A DNA stretch of 64,000 nt from Scatophagus argus (taxonomy: Eukaryota; Chordata; Actinopteri; Scatophagidae). Numbering within the stretch: the stretch's first letter is position 1; each line of letters opens with the position of its first letter. The DNA is taken from assembly GCF_020382885.2 (NCBI RefSeq), contig NC_058495.1, positions 7,061,627-7,125,626 on the forward strand, in the 5' to 3' direction. The notes below the pieces were generated by a model, which ran no database searches, was not told the DNA's origin, and worked only from the letters and a program-made list of their open reading frames with translations. The translations under genes and the position numbers were made by a program. Positions 14,101-26,000 of this stretch are shown here, one piece after another.

Positions 14101-16466
14101 TTTTGTGCGTGTTTGTAAGGTAATTACACAATAGAAAAGCAATGACACTCCTTTGTGTGCGTCTCAAAATGTAAGAATGCAATGAGGAAGAAGGAGCAAG
14201 AGGAAAGAGAGAGGCATGACAAAGCTTAGAGGTGGCAGAAGGGGAAAAAAGTTGCTGATGTTCCCATTAAACTAAACAGAAACCACTCACTGTTGTAAAG
14301 AATGCAAATCCATGAAGGGGACACCTAAAACAAGGTCACTAAAAGAAGGAGGTTGCACTTAGGTAGGGGGCAGCGCTCTTCCCATAGGGAGGTAAATGTT
14401 GCCCCCTATCAGAAACAATGAATAACTGCACTATTTGCTTTCCCCCAGGCTAGTTCAGTAGTTCAGGGAGTGGTACAAGAACATGTGGGTATGTCACTTC
14501 CTTTAAAGCCACATGGGAGGAATCAGTAGACTTTTGAACAAGCCAAGTCTAACAGATTGATTACCAAAAATGGGTGCTGCTGTGGTTTCGTTATGAAAAA
14601 CATAAACACATGTGAATCTTGTTCAGGTTCATTATCCATTAGTCTATGTATAAAAAAAACACATTATTATATAGATATTACTAACCCGCTCCTGTCCTGC
14701 TGTGTCCCAGATCAGGAACTTGTGCAGCTCATTTTGATATTGCACTGTTTTGGTCATGAAGGATGCCCTGATAAACAAAAATAGTTTCATTGTTGATATA
14801 CTATGTAACATTATAAAAATATTCATTTCATTTTTATGTTTTCCAAAAAATATTGCATGCATACATAGAAATATAACACACATCTTCTTTTAGATCAGCA
14901 GTTGATTTAAGTCACCTTCAACTGCCAACCAGATTTAGTAAAGTAATAATTGCATGAATATAAAAATTCATAGTCTCAATTGCATTGTATCAACTAGAGT
15001 CCTACCAAATAACAGGCTACTGTACATTTCAGGCAGACAACAACATCAACATTTGGTTTCAAGTCCAAAATAAAAGTTTGATATTACAAACATTTAACAA
15101 CAATACACTTACCCATATTCTGTGGATAAATTACAGAAGGGATCAGCTAAAATCGGTAAGTAATATTGACATTGCTGATATATTGGTTGGGGTCTAGCAT
15201 TTACTGATCACATTGCCTATAAACTGTCAAAAATAATGACAAATTCTGTGTATGTATAATGTCATGACACAGAAGCAACTTCTTACTGAAAAATTGATTA
15301 AATGATTAATTAGCAATTAAAGCAGAATTAGAGCAACAACTAATGATTGTTTTCATTTTGAATGACTGATTATCACAATTATTGCTTTATACCTGGAACT
15401 GATTAATCCATAGAACAATAGAGAGAAGTTAACTGACTGCATGATGATGTCCTACAACAACTGTAAACACAAACCTATGAAACAGAGAACAAACAGAACT
15501 TCTAGCATTGCCAACATCTGGAACTTACCCAATTGTTGGGTTAATGTTTGGGTCAAAGCTGTCCTCTACAAATCTCCAAACAATACTTGATTTTCCAACA
15601 CCAGTGTCCTGTAGATACAAAATAAAAAGATGCTTACTAAACACGACCAGAAACCAGTACTAGATATATAATCACAACCATAAAAACACATTCTCTGGCA
15701 AGATGCCCAGACATTATTGTTTTATTGGGCACTTTCCTTCTTCCAGCCACATTAAGATCACATTAGTTGAAAAGTGGAGGTGTGCGAATGTTACTTCAAA
15801 AATGTAATAATGAAATACTGCTTGAGGATAACTTATGCTGTTGTTATAAGCACTCTAGACATGCATGAATATTGTTCCTGTGAATCCTTTGTACATAGTG
15901 AAGGCAGAAAAGACCACCAACGTCATTTAGCTTGACGTTATTTATGAATTAGGGCTGTAACTATCAATTATTTTCATCATTCCTTTAGTTTAATGAATTG
16001 TTCAGTCTGTAAAATGTCAAAAAAGAGAAAAATGTCCAGCACTTGTTTCAGGTAGCCAAAGTGACAACTTCAAATGTCTTGTTTAGTCTGACAAACAATC
16101 CAAGTGGTATAAATTAATAGGATGTTGGCAGAAACGTGATGATTACACACAGTTGGAATGCAATTTAAACACACATAAATACTGTTCGTGGGACTGATTC
16201 AAATTTTTGAAGTGCAGAAAAGACAGTGCAATGTGTTTATACAATTACATGTATGTGTTGTCACCAACTTGATCACAGCTATCATCATATTTAGGTGTTG
16301 TAAGCAAACACGTCCACCAGCATAGTACAATCTGATGGAAGGGCAATATTGCTTGATGCCACAGGTACAATTAGCTGTGCAGTGTGGAATACAGACTTTA
16401 TTATTCAGATAAAAATCGATGGTGACTTACCCCCAGGAGACAAACTTTTAATTCTCTCAGCGCCAT
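8186..16466 (-). CDS. rab22a: Rab22a small GTPase, complete
   Basis: Early-endosomal Rab GTPase of the Rab5 subfamily, controlling endosome sorting and recycling. Seven coding exons (minus): 16466-16431, 15608-15529, 14767-14686, 11062-10991, 10169-10063, 9500-9391, 8283-8186; all junctions are GT-AG and in phase, giving 194 aa, the same length as human RAB22A. Visible motifs: P-loop GDTGVGKSS (12-20), switch I region PNINPTIG (32-39), WDTAGQER (59-66, catalytic Q64), NKCD (118-121), ETSAKN (146-151) and the C-terminal CC for double geranylgeranylation. [13 protein letters not shown] and [14 protein letters not shown] fit Rab22a rather than Rab31. The hypervariable tail ([20 protein letters not shown]) differs from mammals only in details. 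It shares a divergent promoter with ppp4r1l and lies directly upstream of vapb, as in human 20q13.32. Confidence 0.96.
8750..9053. repeat. teleost interspersed repeat in rab22a intron 6
   Basis: The stretch containing GTGACCTTTGACCACCAAA, then GAGATATCATGTGTATGAGA, GGACAGACAACC and CCTCCAGCCACGGCTGTTAC matches, from memory, a high-copy repeat common in percomorph genomes. Its class is uncertain. It explains the short open frames here. Confidence 0.55.
10251..10480 (+). repeat. truncated TTAA-type MITE, same family as 61187-61674
   Basis: Begins after TTAA (10247-10250) with AGGATGAGTTCAACATGTCA and continues with CTGCTTATTTGCTTTTTAGC and TTAGCTTAACATAAAGTCTGG, words of a very common fish element also seen at 61187-61674. 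No right terminal repeat is visible. It stops where a LINE 3' end begins. Confidence 0.6.
10490..10842 (+). mobile_element. 5'-truncated non-LTR retrotransposon, 3' end
   Basis: Ends with TGAATTTCCCTCAGGATCAC, TAAAG and a short CTATC repeat, the typical 3' tail of fish CR1/L2-like LINEs (GAATTTCCC..GGGATCAATAAAG..). Only the 3' untranslated tail and perhaps a few C-terminal codons remain; no intact reverse transcriptase frame. It lies in rab22a intron 4 (9501-10990 region). Confidence 0.55.
11063..14685 (-). other. rab22a: rab22a intron 3, largest intron of the gene
   Basis: The 3.6 kb between coding exons 3 and 4 holds an old repeat at 11860-12250 and otherwise AT-rich DNA. The open frames at 13025-13605 on either strand show no recognisable domain, have no splice context and are judged random. 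Confidence 0.6.
11860..12250. repeat. degenerate teleost repeat with internal duplication
   Basis: Two similar units of about 150 bp, each containing a version of CAGCAGCTACTGGAT (11918, and again near 12043 as CAGCAACTACTGGAT) and a downstream clause like CCCCTGACTTTTCCTCTAG. This is a well-known high-copy percomorph repeat; class unknown to me. Confidence 0.5.
15950..16120 (-). repeat. hAT-like fish repeat fragment (family A copy)
   Basis: Starts TAGGGCTGTAACTATCAATT and contains GTCTGTAAAATGTCA and TCAAATGTCTTGTTTAGTCT, the diagnostic words of an abundant fish repeat whose ends are TAGGGCTGCAAC / TAGAGCTGAAA. Related copies: about 15300-15425, 40030-40262 and 53740-54000. Confidence 0.55.
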
Positions 16467-17021
16467 ATCGATCTCCTATCGCTCCAAATTAGTTTGTGAT
16501 AAAGACCATTGACAGTTTTCTTCTCTGTTTATGTTTTTTGAATATTCTGCAGGTGGTCTATGTTTACCAACAACTTTACTTCATTGTAGTCAAAAGTTGA
16601 TAAATGCACATTTCAGGCTGGATTATAAATCTTACTGTTAGCATTAAAACGTCCAGTAGTCCTTCGTATTTGCCATACTGTGATGATTGTAAACAGCTAG
16701 CTAGCTAACAGTGAAGCCTCCACATCGCTCAGTCTCCATCTTGAACTACGGCCTGCGGTCACGTGATTGTGTTGGGTCTTTTTTTTGTTTGGAGATGCAC
16801 AAAGCCGACAGGCTATATTTATGCTCAGTTATATCGAGTTTGTGTCCAAGCTGAGAGAACGTTATCGATTTATGCTAGATGTTTAAAATATAAACCGGTG
16901 AATCCTAGTATCAGGAAGTACTTTCAGGAAGTAGTTTTCTGCCTTGTTTGAGTGACAGCTGTGCGGTGGTGACAGCCCACACGGGACGACGGCAGCCCGC
17001 AGAGCCGAGCCGATACTCAAG
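16467..17021. promoter_or_regulatory. divergent promoter of rab22a and ppp4r1l
   Basis: Only 555 bp separate the start codons of the two divergent genes. The interval contains a palindromic E-box TCACGTGA (16759-16766), and a YY1-like core at each gene side: CAAGATGG on the minus strand (16743-16736) for rab22a and CAAGATGGC on the plus strand (17018-17026) overlapping the ppp4r1l ATG. A TAGCTAGCTAGC cluster lies at 16697-16707. No TATA box is evident. Shared regulation is an inference from the arrangement. Confidence 0.75.
16701..16739 (-). other. short upstream ORF in probable rab22a 5'UTR
   Basis: ATG at 16739-16737 (inside the YY1-like CAAGATGG) opens a 12-codon frame ending in TAG at 16703-16701. 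It would sit in the leader if transcription starts at or upstream of 16745. Translation is unproven. Confidence 0.3.
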
Positions 17022-20000
17022 ATGGCAGGTAATGGCACTTTTAAACAGTGTTTTCTCAAGTAGTTTTACGCAGTGCTGGTACTTTTAAAGCGGAATTGTG
17101 CTATTCGGAGGCCATATAAGTAACACAGGGGCTTATACTTTGCTGCATTTGTAGTATTCCTTGACGAAGTTCTAGCTAAGGCGAGTCAAGTCAATCGAAA
17201 GGGCTGGACAAGCCTTGTTAGCAAACTTAGCACCACTAGCCAGCTAGCTTAGGAAATCTACTCAGGGGTATCGAACTGTGTGACTTTGAGGCTACATTCA
17301 AGTGTAAATTTACCCGGTATATGTAGCTAATCTTTGAAATTACAACTCACTCCCACAGTTAGACGTTATTCCACATCTAGAACCATGTTTATTACCGAAC
17401 TGTTGTCATAGCAAAGGCTAGCGAGTTGACCTAGCTAACGTTAGCCTAGTTGCTAAAGTCATTTCAGCCATAAGCTGACCAAATCCTTCTTTATACCATA
17501 ACAAAGGGGAGGTGTTGTTCTTTTCCAACATGTTTTGGGGGGTTTTGTTTAACTAGTCGCATCGTTATTGATTTCACACACGAAACACCACAATTGATGT
17601 ATCTTTTCGAGATAAGAGTTGTTTTTGTATTTGGAGCACATTCCCTTGCTTGCCCAGCTGTAAACAGTGGCATTATCCGTCCCACCACATGCTTCCTCTG
17701 GGACTTCTTTCTGGGCTCGTCTTTTGACTGCTCTACTCTGACTTATTGTCTTATATCTAGGACTGGGAGATTGCAAACAAATCTCGAAAGAGTCTTCTTG
17801 TAGTGTCGGTATGTTGAGTTTAACAATTGAACGTTGCCCAGACCCACTTAATTGATCTTACACTGGTAAATGGAAGCGTTACAGCAGCAGAAATACTAAG
17901 TGCAGATGCACAGCATCCTGGAGATGAGTAACATTAAAAAAACAGAGTGATATATGTACAGCTTCTATTATTCAAAATTAACTGGGGGTGAGGATAAAGG
18001 GACAAATTACCACCATACTTACATCGGCATGAATAGAAATTATGAAGAGGTTTGAGCTAAATGAGTGAGAAAAGCATGAATAAAAAATGAATAAAATTTT
18101 AAATTACAAATACGGTAATGGAGCCAGGTGCTGGGTTAAGTATATTATGTCTGCGAATAAACATAGATAATATTCACTGATGTGCAATATAATGCACACA
18201 GCTTCCTTACGTTTTTATCAGCGATGTTGCAACCCAGTGCAGGTCTTCCTTTGATAAATATGTGCATGGAAGAAATGAAAGGTGTGTGAATATGTACATT
18301 CACCTAAATGACACATCGCAGCCACTTATTCGTATTCACTTTGTGGGAGCTTGCACATGACTTCTCGATAATATTTAAGATGTTAACCCAAGATGGTATG
18401 AGATCAAGGAAAAACCTCACATTTATTTGTGCTGACTTGTTTAGGTTTCTTCCTCTTACACTCTTGTCACTACACTGACACCAAGGTCATGTGGCAAATG
18501 ACAAAGTTTTGCAGAGTGATTAATCAGCAAGACCACAGTGATTTATTGTCAGTCTTGCTGAAGCAGACTTTGCCCTTTCTTACTAGATGTCAGCCTGTAA
18601 GCCTGCCAACCCAGAGTTCCTTTCATTTTGTTAGGGTGCATGGTGTACAGAGTGATGGTATATTGATGACATGTTTGCCACTAAGAATTCCCCCTTTTAT
18701 TGCCTTATCCTCACAGGTCTATCTTTATACTTTGAAGATGGCCATGACGATTTGGATGACTGTGAGTATTCTGGTTATTTCTTGTTATTGGTGGATCAGT
18801 TTCTTGCACATTGCAACTTTGTTTTCCCTCCTGTCAGTAGGGAGGTGTATGGAAGTCTCATCTTTATTGGCAGCCCTTTTCACCCATGTGAAATTTAAAG
18901 CTCTAAAGCAATTTTTTACGCCATGCTGTCATATAGACCAATAGTCCCTGTTGTCTGCTTTAGTTAGAGTGATACAACACTGTTCAGATCCAGCTGCAAA
19001 GCTAGTGTATTTGTGGCTGGAAAATTAAATGGAATAATCAGTTAGGCTCGAGCCTTTCTGCTGTATTCACATATTTGAGTTGTTTCATTCCTAACATTTA
19101 GTCTGACTCATTATCTTCAATACGGCACTGTGACTACTGTGGTACATCAGTCAGTTTTCGATCAAATGTTTTGTTTTTGTAGGCATTAGCGATGTACTTT
19201 ATAGATGATTCCAGCTGTTACATGACTATAAAATCATCTTTATTTTCATCCCACAGTTGGATTTGATGACTATGGTTCAGAGTGCGATGGGATCCGCATC
19301 ACAGCCTTCCTCGATGCAGGACAAGACAACCTAACTCCTCTTGGGAGGCTAGAGAAGTATGCCTTCAGTGAGAATGTCTTCAACAGGTAAGTAAGCCCCT
19401 GTGGTCAGGCTGTTAACACAACACTATGCAAAACCAGTCAAAATGCTAAATATCAGACAAACAATGCAATGTTCATAAGTAGTTATAGGGTTGTGAGGAT
19501 GCGAACTGTATTAAACTATATAATGCATTGTCAGGTCAGTGATGTGTGTCATAGGGTAGAAAATGTGTGTTTAGTCACATTTAAGCTTGGCATGCTAATG
19601 CTTCAACCAGAAATTTGATTACAGTTCATTGGTGTTCTCTACTGCTATATCAGCTAGTTGGTAGTATCCTTTCAGAGATTCAATACTTCCTCCTGTTGCA
19701 ACTAAGTTTGAAAGTAGACACACAGTGTAAAAGTTGCAAAGGTTCATTAACACATTCCATAAAAGCAAAAATTATGCATTGAGTCTGCTTGTATTCTTAC
19801 TGACCATGTCCACAATAAATTTGAAATGTATCCTTTGTTCCACATAGTGGCCTTCCATCTAAACAAGCCCACGTAATTTGTTTGTAATTTGGTGTTGGTA
19901 GTGGAAGTCAAGTTTGTGGAAAACCCGACCGTTACCCTCTTTGACAGGTGAACCATGATTTCAAATTTACCTCCAGCTCTGTGGACATGTCCTCATTTCC

Positions 20001-23000
20001 TTGTGTTGATTTGTGTTGAAAGCATTATGTTGCCATTAGTGGATCCTGGCAACAAGGAAACATCTGCAACCTAGTGGAACTTCTTATCAAGGAAGCATCT
20101 GGTAGATGAGACAGAGGTGTCACTTCTTTTACAAAAAGAAATGACAAGATATAGCAAGCTCTTCTAATGAAACTAATTTTAAAGGTGATAAACTGCTCAG
20201 TGATGATTTAACTTTGCTGCTGCTTTAAGTAAAGTTTTTTTGATCTGTTGTTTTTTTTTTTTTATGCTGTGCAAATAAAATTTACAAATTATTTGCTTTG
20301 ATTGTTTCATGGTTAGCTTTTTTACTTAATGTTCTCTGATTATGAGGAAATTATATCTAAAACGTTTTATGTCTCTAATGTGTAATTGCATAATGTTGCT
20401 CAGTGCTACATTTTTGTTAATATTGTTTTCCTCTTATTCATTGTGTTAATTACAATTTAGCCATTAATTGATGTATCATAAACCCCATATTGCAAAAACT
20501 GGATGTGAGACAAACGTATTGTGTAATCTAGTCATCCCTAGATCCCTAGACCCCTAGATTTTTTTTTCTTTTCTTTTTTTTTTTTTCCAGTCATCTGGAC
20601 AATTGTCTACATTCCTGTGTGTTTACTAATCCCATACCTGCTTTAACTCTATAATGCAGGAATGCTGGACGGAAGACTTAATGTTGAGCCATGGGTGGAT
20701 GCTGTCTGTCTGAACATGGCATTAGTTGACCATGCTGGTCTTAGATTTGCAGTATTTGAAAACAAATTTTGGTTCATCTACATTTTTGTGAGATTTATGT
20801 TGTTGTTAGTTTTTTTTTTGGTGGTACTTTTTGCATAGTAAACCATGAAGTATTGTGCCAGTACATTTTAAAGCCATTCAGATGTGCTTTTTGATTAGTG
20901 TGAACACTGACACTGCAAACATTTGCTTTGTTGCCCAAATACACATATATTTAGTCCCTGTCTTCATACTCAACTTTGCAGGGCTGAAACCCTCCTGTCA
21001 TTTCCAAGTGCACGTGTGTGTAATGTACTTGACAGCTCTGCCAGTGCTCTGTGTAACGCTGTGCGCATTCAGTACTCTTGTAGATAATGGCAGGCAGTCC
21101 ACTAACTTGAAGCTCCTGTTGCTTTATAGGCAGATCGTGGCTCGTGGCCTGCTTGATGTGCTTCGAGAGTTCAGTGACAATGAAAATGACTTTATCAGTG
21201 TCATGGAGACAGTTGCCAGAATGTCAGAAGATGGAGGTAGATGCATTTTCCTTTTCATTTATTTAGTTGTTGTGTCTCAACATAACTCTGTGCTTTTTGA
21301 TTGTGGTTTCTTTCTCTCTTTTTTCAGTATGTAAGTATGTAACTGATTTTCTTGTAACATACTGCACAAGCTATGTTTGTACATTAAGCTTATGTTTTAA
21401 TGTGTGTATTCAGAACCCACAGTGCGAGCTGAACTGATGGAGCAAGTCCCCAACATTGCCATGTTCTTACATGAGAGTCGACCAAACTTCCCAGCAGCTT
21501 TCTCGAGATACTTAGTACCCATTGTAGTCCGATATCTCACTGATCCAAATAACCAGGTAGGTTTCAGATTGAACACTTTCTAGCTGATTTTTCCAGTAAA
21601 AACAACAATCACTACCGGTCAAGAAGACCAACCCGTCCTTAATTGTTGGTTGTGTTCACTTTTTATGAGCTCTGTGATCAGGTCTTTAGGAAATAAGAAA
21701 ATTCTCATAGATCAGATTAATGTATTTACTGAGAATTTTATAACCATCTTTTTCAGGTGCGGAAGACCAGCCAGGCAGCGCTGCTTGTTTTGTTGGAGCA
21801 GGGCCTTATCTCTAAAGTTGATATGGAGACCAAAGTTTGTCCAGTTCTGCTTGAACTCACAGAACCCAGCAGTGACGATGACTACAAAATCGAGGCAGTT
21901 GCTGTAAGAAACCCGTCTTATCTATTTATTTTATTTTATTTTTTTAATCAGGAGGTTTAAGAAAAATGGTCTGTATATTTATTCGGGAATTTGGCTTTCA
22001 TGAAATTTCACTGAGAACTATATCATCAGTATCAGAAATGTCTCTGATACTGCCTGATGGATCAGGTATTAACATGTATGTAGGTCTATGCGCTGGTCTG
22101 ACATGGAATTTTTTAGCCCCAGAACCTGTATGCAACTTAACAGATTTATTTACTGTAAAAGTAGCCAGTATGAGTGGCAAGTGACTTGTGACTGGCTAGA
22201 TAATAAATCTGTGGCATTCATTCTCAGTAGTTGTTCTTGTTTTACAAAGGATGTAACCTGAGGCAGGCCATACCACAGTGATAGAAACTGTATCACATGT
22301 ATACAGGGTTGGTAGTATGCAGCTGTTAAAAATAGTAATAATAATGTTTGTATGATTTTAAAGTTCCTGGAGTTGGATATGTCCTCAGTATTGCTTGATA
22401 AACAAAGATCAGGCATCAGAATTTGTTTCGTAAAAAAGTGGTATTGGAACATCTCCAGACACACAGCTTTTAAACTAGATAGTATAGTTGGTGGATTAGC
22501 TGTTAAATCAATACTAGTGCAAGACAGGGAGATAGACACAGTGGGTTTCTTTTATTACATAACTGTGATCACCCAGTGTCTTTTATCTGAGCCTGTCACT
22601 GCTCTAAAATGTTTGATGGAATATGACTGATGTATAGATTGTTTTTGGATAATACACACTGTAATTTGTCATGTGTTGTTATTAAACTGTGAAGTGCATC
22701 TGATGAATTAATGACTGAAAAATATTACTTGCAATGCCTAATTTCAGTTTGTTGAAAGTGGATATTTAGGTTTTTTGTATTCATATTGTATTTTATTGTT
22801 AGTTTCCTCACACTTGATTCAGCCTCCTGAAACGCACATAACTTGCCCCTTATAATACTCTTCATGTCTCTGCTGACAGATCATGTGTAAAGTTGTCACC
22901 ATGTTGAGCAAAGACACTGTGGAGCATCTATTGCTGCCACGCTTCTGTGACCTGTGCAGTGATGCCAGACTCTTTCAAGTTCGCAAGGTAACAGCCTTCA

Positions 23001-26000
23001 AACCATTTTCATCTCCACCAAAGGTCAAGATACTTTAACAGTCTAAGGAGAATCTGATTATGAACATGCAAGATGTTCTGTTTCAGACTGCGTCATAAAT
23101 GAGCGCAGTTTTTCAGTAATTTGAGCTAGAGTTTAAATGTATTCCTGAGCAATAAATTCAATAACACAGCAAGTCAGCCCTTATATGGTTTTGCACATCA
23201 CATTAGCCTACACTACGCTATTGTTTTCTGTGGGGGCTGTTAATTTTCTGGTATAACTGGTGCCAGTTGGGTAAGGTCATTTAGGAGTTGCAAAGGTGGC
23301 CAGACATTGTAAATATTTTTTTGTGATTGTGAGACTCTTTCTGATTTCGTGTAATCATCATTTTGTATGAAGCTAAACAAGGTTCAATAATTTATTGGCT
23401 ACTTTATCCCAAGACCTGTAATAAGCATCCAGATTCTTATTTTGGACAATAAACCATCAAAAATACTGTTTATCTAAAACATATAAAGTAGTGTTTATTG
23501 TATTAATAAATGCTTCAACCACATATTATGTTAGAATCGTAACATCATTCATATAGAAAATGTGATCTAGGATTGTGTTTCCCCTAAACTTACATTTAAA
23601 TTTCCATTTTAAGCAAGCCTTTATAATCAAAGTTTAAAATAAGATCTGTCAACTGTTTTAATAGTTTAGTGTAGTGTCTTTTCTGATCAAACACTGGAAA
23701 TGCCAGAATGTTGTGGCCGTTATTTTTAAATGGACTTTTAGTTTACGTGGTCATGTAAGTACTGCATGAAAAAGTGTCACCTCCCTCAAAACATCACACA
23801 AAAAAATGCACATTGCTCATGTTGCTAGGGGACTGTAGCACACAGCAGTGAAGGCCTTCAGGAAGACTGAATGGTCAAGATTACATTTAGTAACCTGAAG
23901 AATCTATGTTTTTGATAATATTATTGCTCCAATATTCCTATTAGTGCAACTGGAATTGGCATCCTTTTGCTCACTCTGTAAAGCACTGACCTCATGGCTT
24001 TTGTCTGGTGGTTTGAGATAAACATTTATTATTTATTTGGCACTTAAAACTTTGACTTGTTGTTCATGTTATTTTTGTATTATGTATTACAGGTCTGTGC
24101 AGCCAATTTTGGAGAGTTTTGTTCTATTGTGGGTCAGGAGGCCACGGAAAAACTACTGGTGAGAGAGATTTATTAAGATTTATTTTTACTTGACTGAAAA
24201 ATGCGAAGCAATATTTACATCTTCATTATGTGACTTCAATGTTAAACATTGAATCATTGATGTCCTCTGCGAATTTCCTGAGGGAAGTCTTAAAACAGCG
24301 CATCAAGTCAGATGTCTAATTGTAGTGTAGTTAAAGTGCTGTCATGTGACTACACTGTACACTATATAACACTGTGCTCTCTGTTAATAGGTCAGTCATT
24401 TCTTTGCACCCCTGCTGTTGACAAATTTGTTCACAGTTCAAACAGTCCCGTTCACAGTTCAAGCAGTCCGTATTAGTTTTAAGTTATACTGATGTTGTTT
24501 TTTTTTTTTAAAAACATAGATGCCCAAGTTCTTCGATCTGTGCTCAGACAGTCTGTGGGGCATCAGGAAAGCCTGTGCTGAGTGCTTCATGATGGTCTCT
24601 AATTCCACGTCTCCAGAGGTGCGACGTGCGAAATTGTCCCCCCTGTTCATCAGCCTCATCAGTGACCAGTCTCGCTGGGTAAGACATAGACACATTCATG
24701 GAAAAACTAATTCATATGCTTGCTTAAATTAAAAAGCTCATTTATGTGCAGCTTCCTGTTGCTGTGATGAAAATAGAGCAGTTGGTTGCTTAGCTCTAAA
24801 ATCTAGATATATCTTTTTCCTCACCGCTGTATGCATCATCTTCATCTTCCTGTGTTTATTACAGTTCTGTTGTTTGTTTTTATGTTCTGTCAGGATAGGA
24901 CTAATAGATTCCTCTCTGCCACAATTTTAGGTGCGTCAGGCTGCTTTTCAGTCTTTGGGGCGTTTCATCTCTACCTTTGCCAATCCCTCCAGCACAGGCC
25001 TTCACTTCAGAGAGGATGGTGCCCTATTAGAGGTCCCCAGGTGTACATTGGACAGGTAAGACCAACTGACTTTCATCAGCACTGCAGCACCACACATGTA
25101 TTTTCAGCTGACAGTGTTTTCTGTTTGTTCAGTAAGCACTGGACTGTTGTTCTTATTAGTGCAAAGTTTGTCAGAAATTGTATTTTTTAATTTTTTTAAT
25201 TTAGTGGTCCTTAAATATATTTTTTAGGCAGTTATTAAAATGATCTGCTGTGGCCCTATGTAAATACCAGTTTGTGTTGGCTAGTGCTGTAACAATAAGG
25301 AATTTTTCCTTTCCTTAATGAAAAGGCAATTTATCCCAGTGGTTTTGCCATAATTCACTGTGATCAGGTCAGAGCAGCTTTTTAAAATTTAGTTTGAAGA
25401 AAATGAATCATAGCTGATGTGTTTTCACTCAATCTTTTAGAGGCACTTTGTAAAGTTTGAAATTTACTCCAAAGCGCGTACATCCTCATGTTGACTTAGT
25501 TTGACCAGTTTCACAGAACTCTTTAATTTTTGTTTCCATTCAAAGCTCAGTATTGATGAGGTTATTCTCTTATAGACACAAAAATTTATCTGAATATTCC
25601 TATACGTTTTGCTCCTCTCATTTCAGTGACTGCTCCCTGAACTCTATGAACTGCTCAGACATAAGCGGCTGCTGCACACAAAGAACTGTAGCTCACACAC
25701 CTCCCAATCAGGATGGCCGTGCCACACCTTCCCCAGAGCACGTGTCGACAGCTGACAACGAGGAAATGCACAGCTTTGAGGACAGCCACACTTCTGTTCC
25801 CAGAGAGATGCACAGCGGCTTCTCCCACGCAGTCTCAAACAGCAATGCCAGCCCTACAATCACAGACAACGCTAAGAACACCAAGGAAACGGAGCACACG
25901 GATGAGAACTTTAATTCTTTCCACTATTGGAGATCTCCTTTGCCAGACATCAGCGGGGAACTGGAGATGCTAAATTGTCAAAAATCAGCGGACGTGATAG

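Noticed and set aside
18429-18944. 171-codon plus-strand open frame
   Set aside because: It overlaps ppp4r1l exon 2 in another frame and otherwise covers intron; the exon 2 frame is supported by homology.
20855-21334. 159-codon plus-strand open frame
   Set aside because: Only 21130-21236 is coding (ppp4r1l exon 4); the rest is intron read-through.
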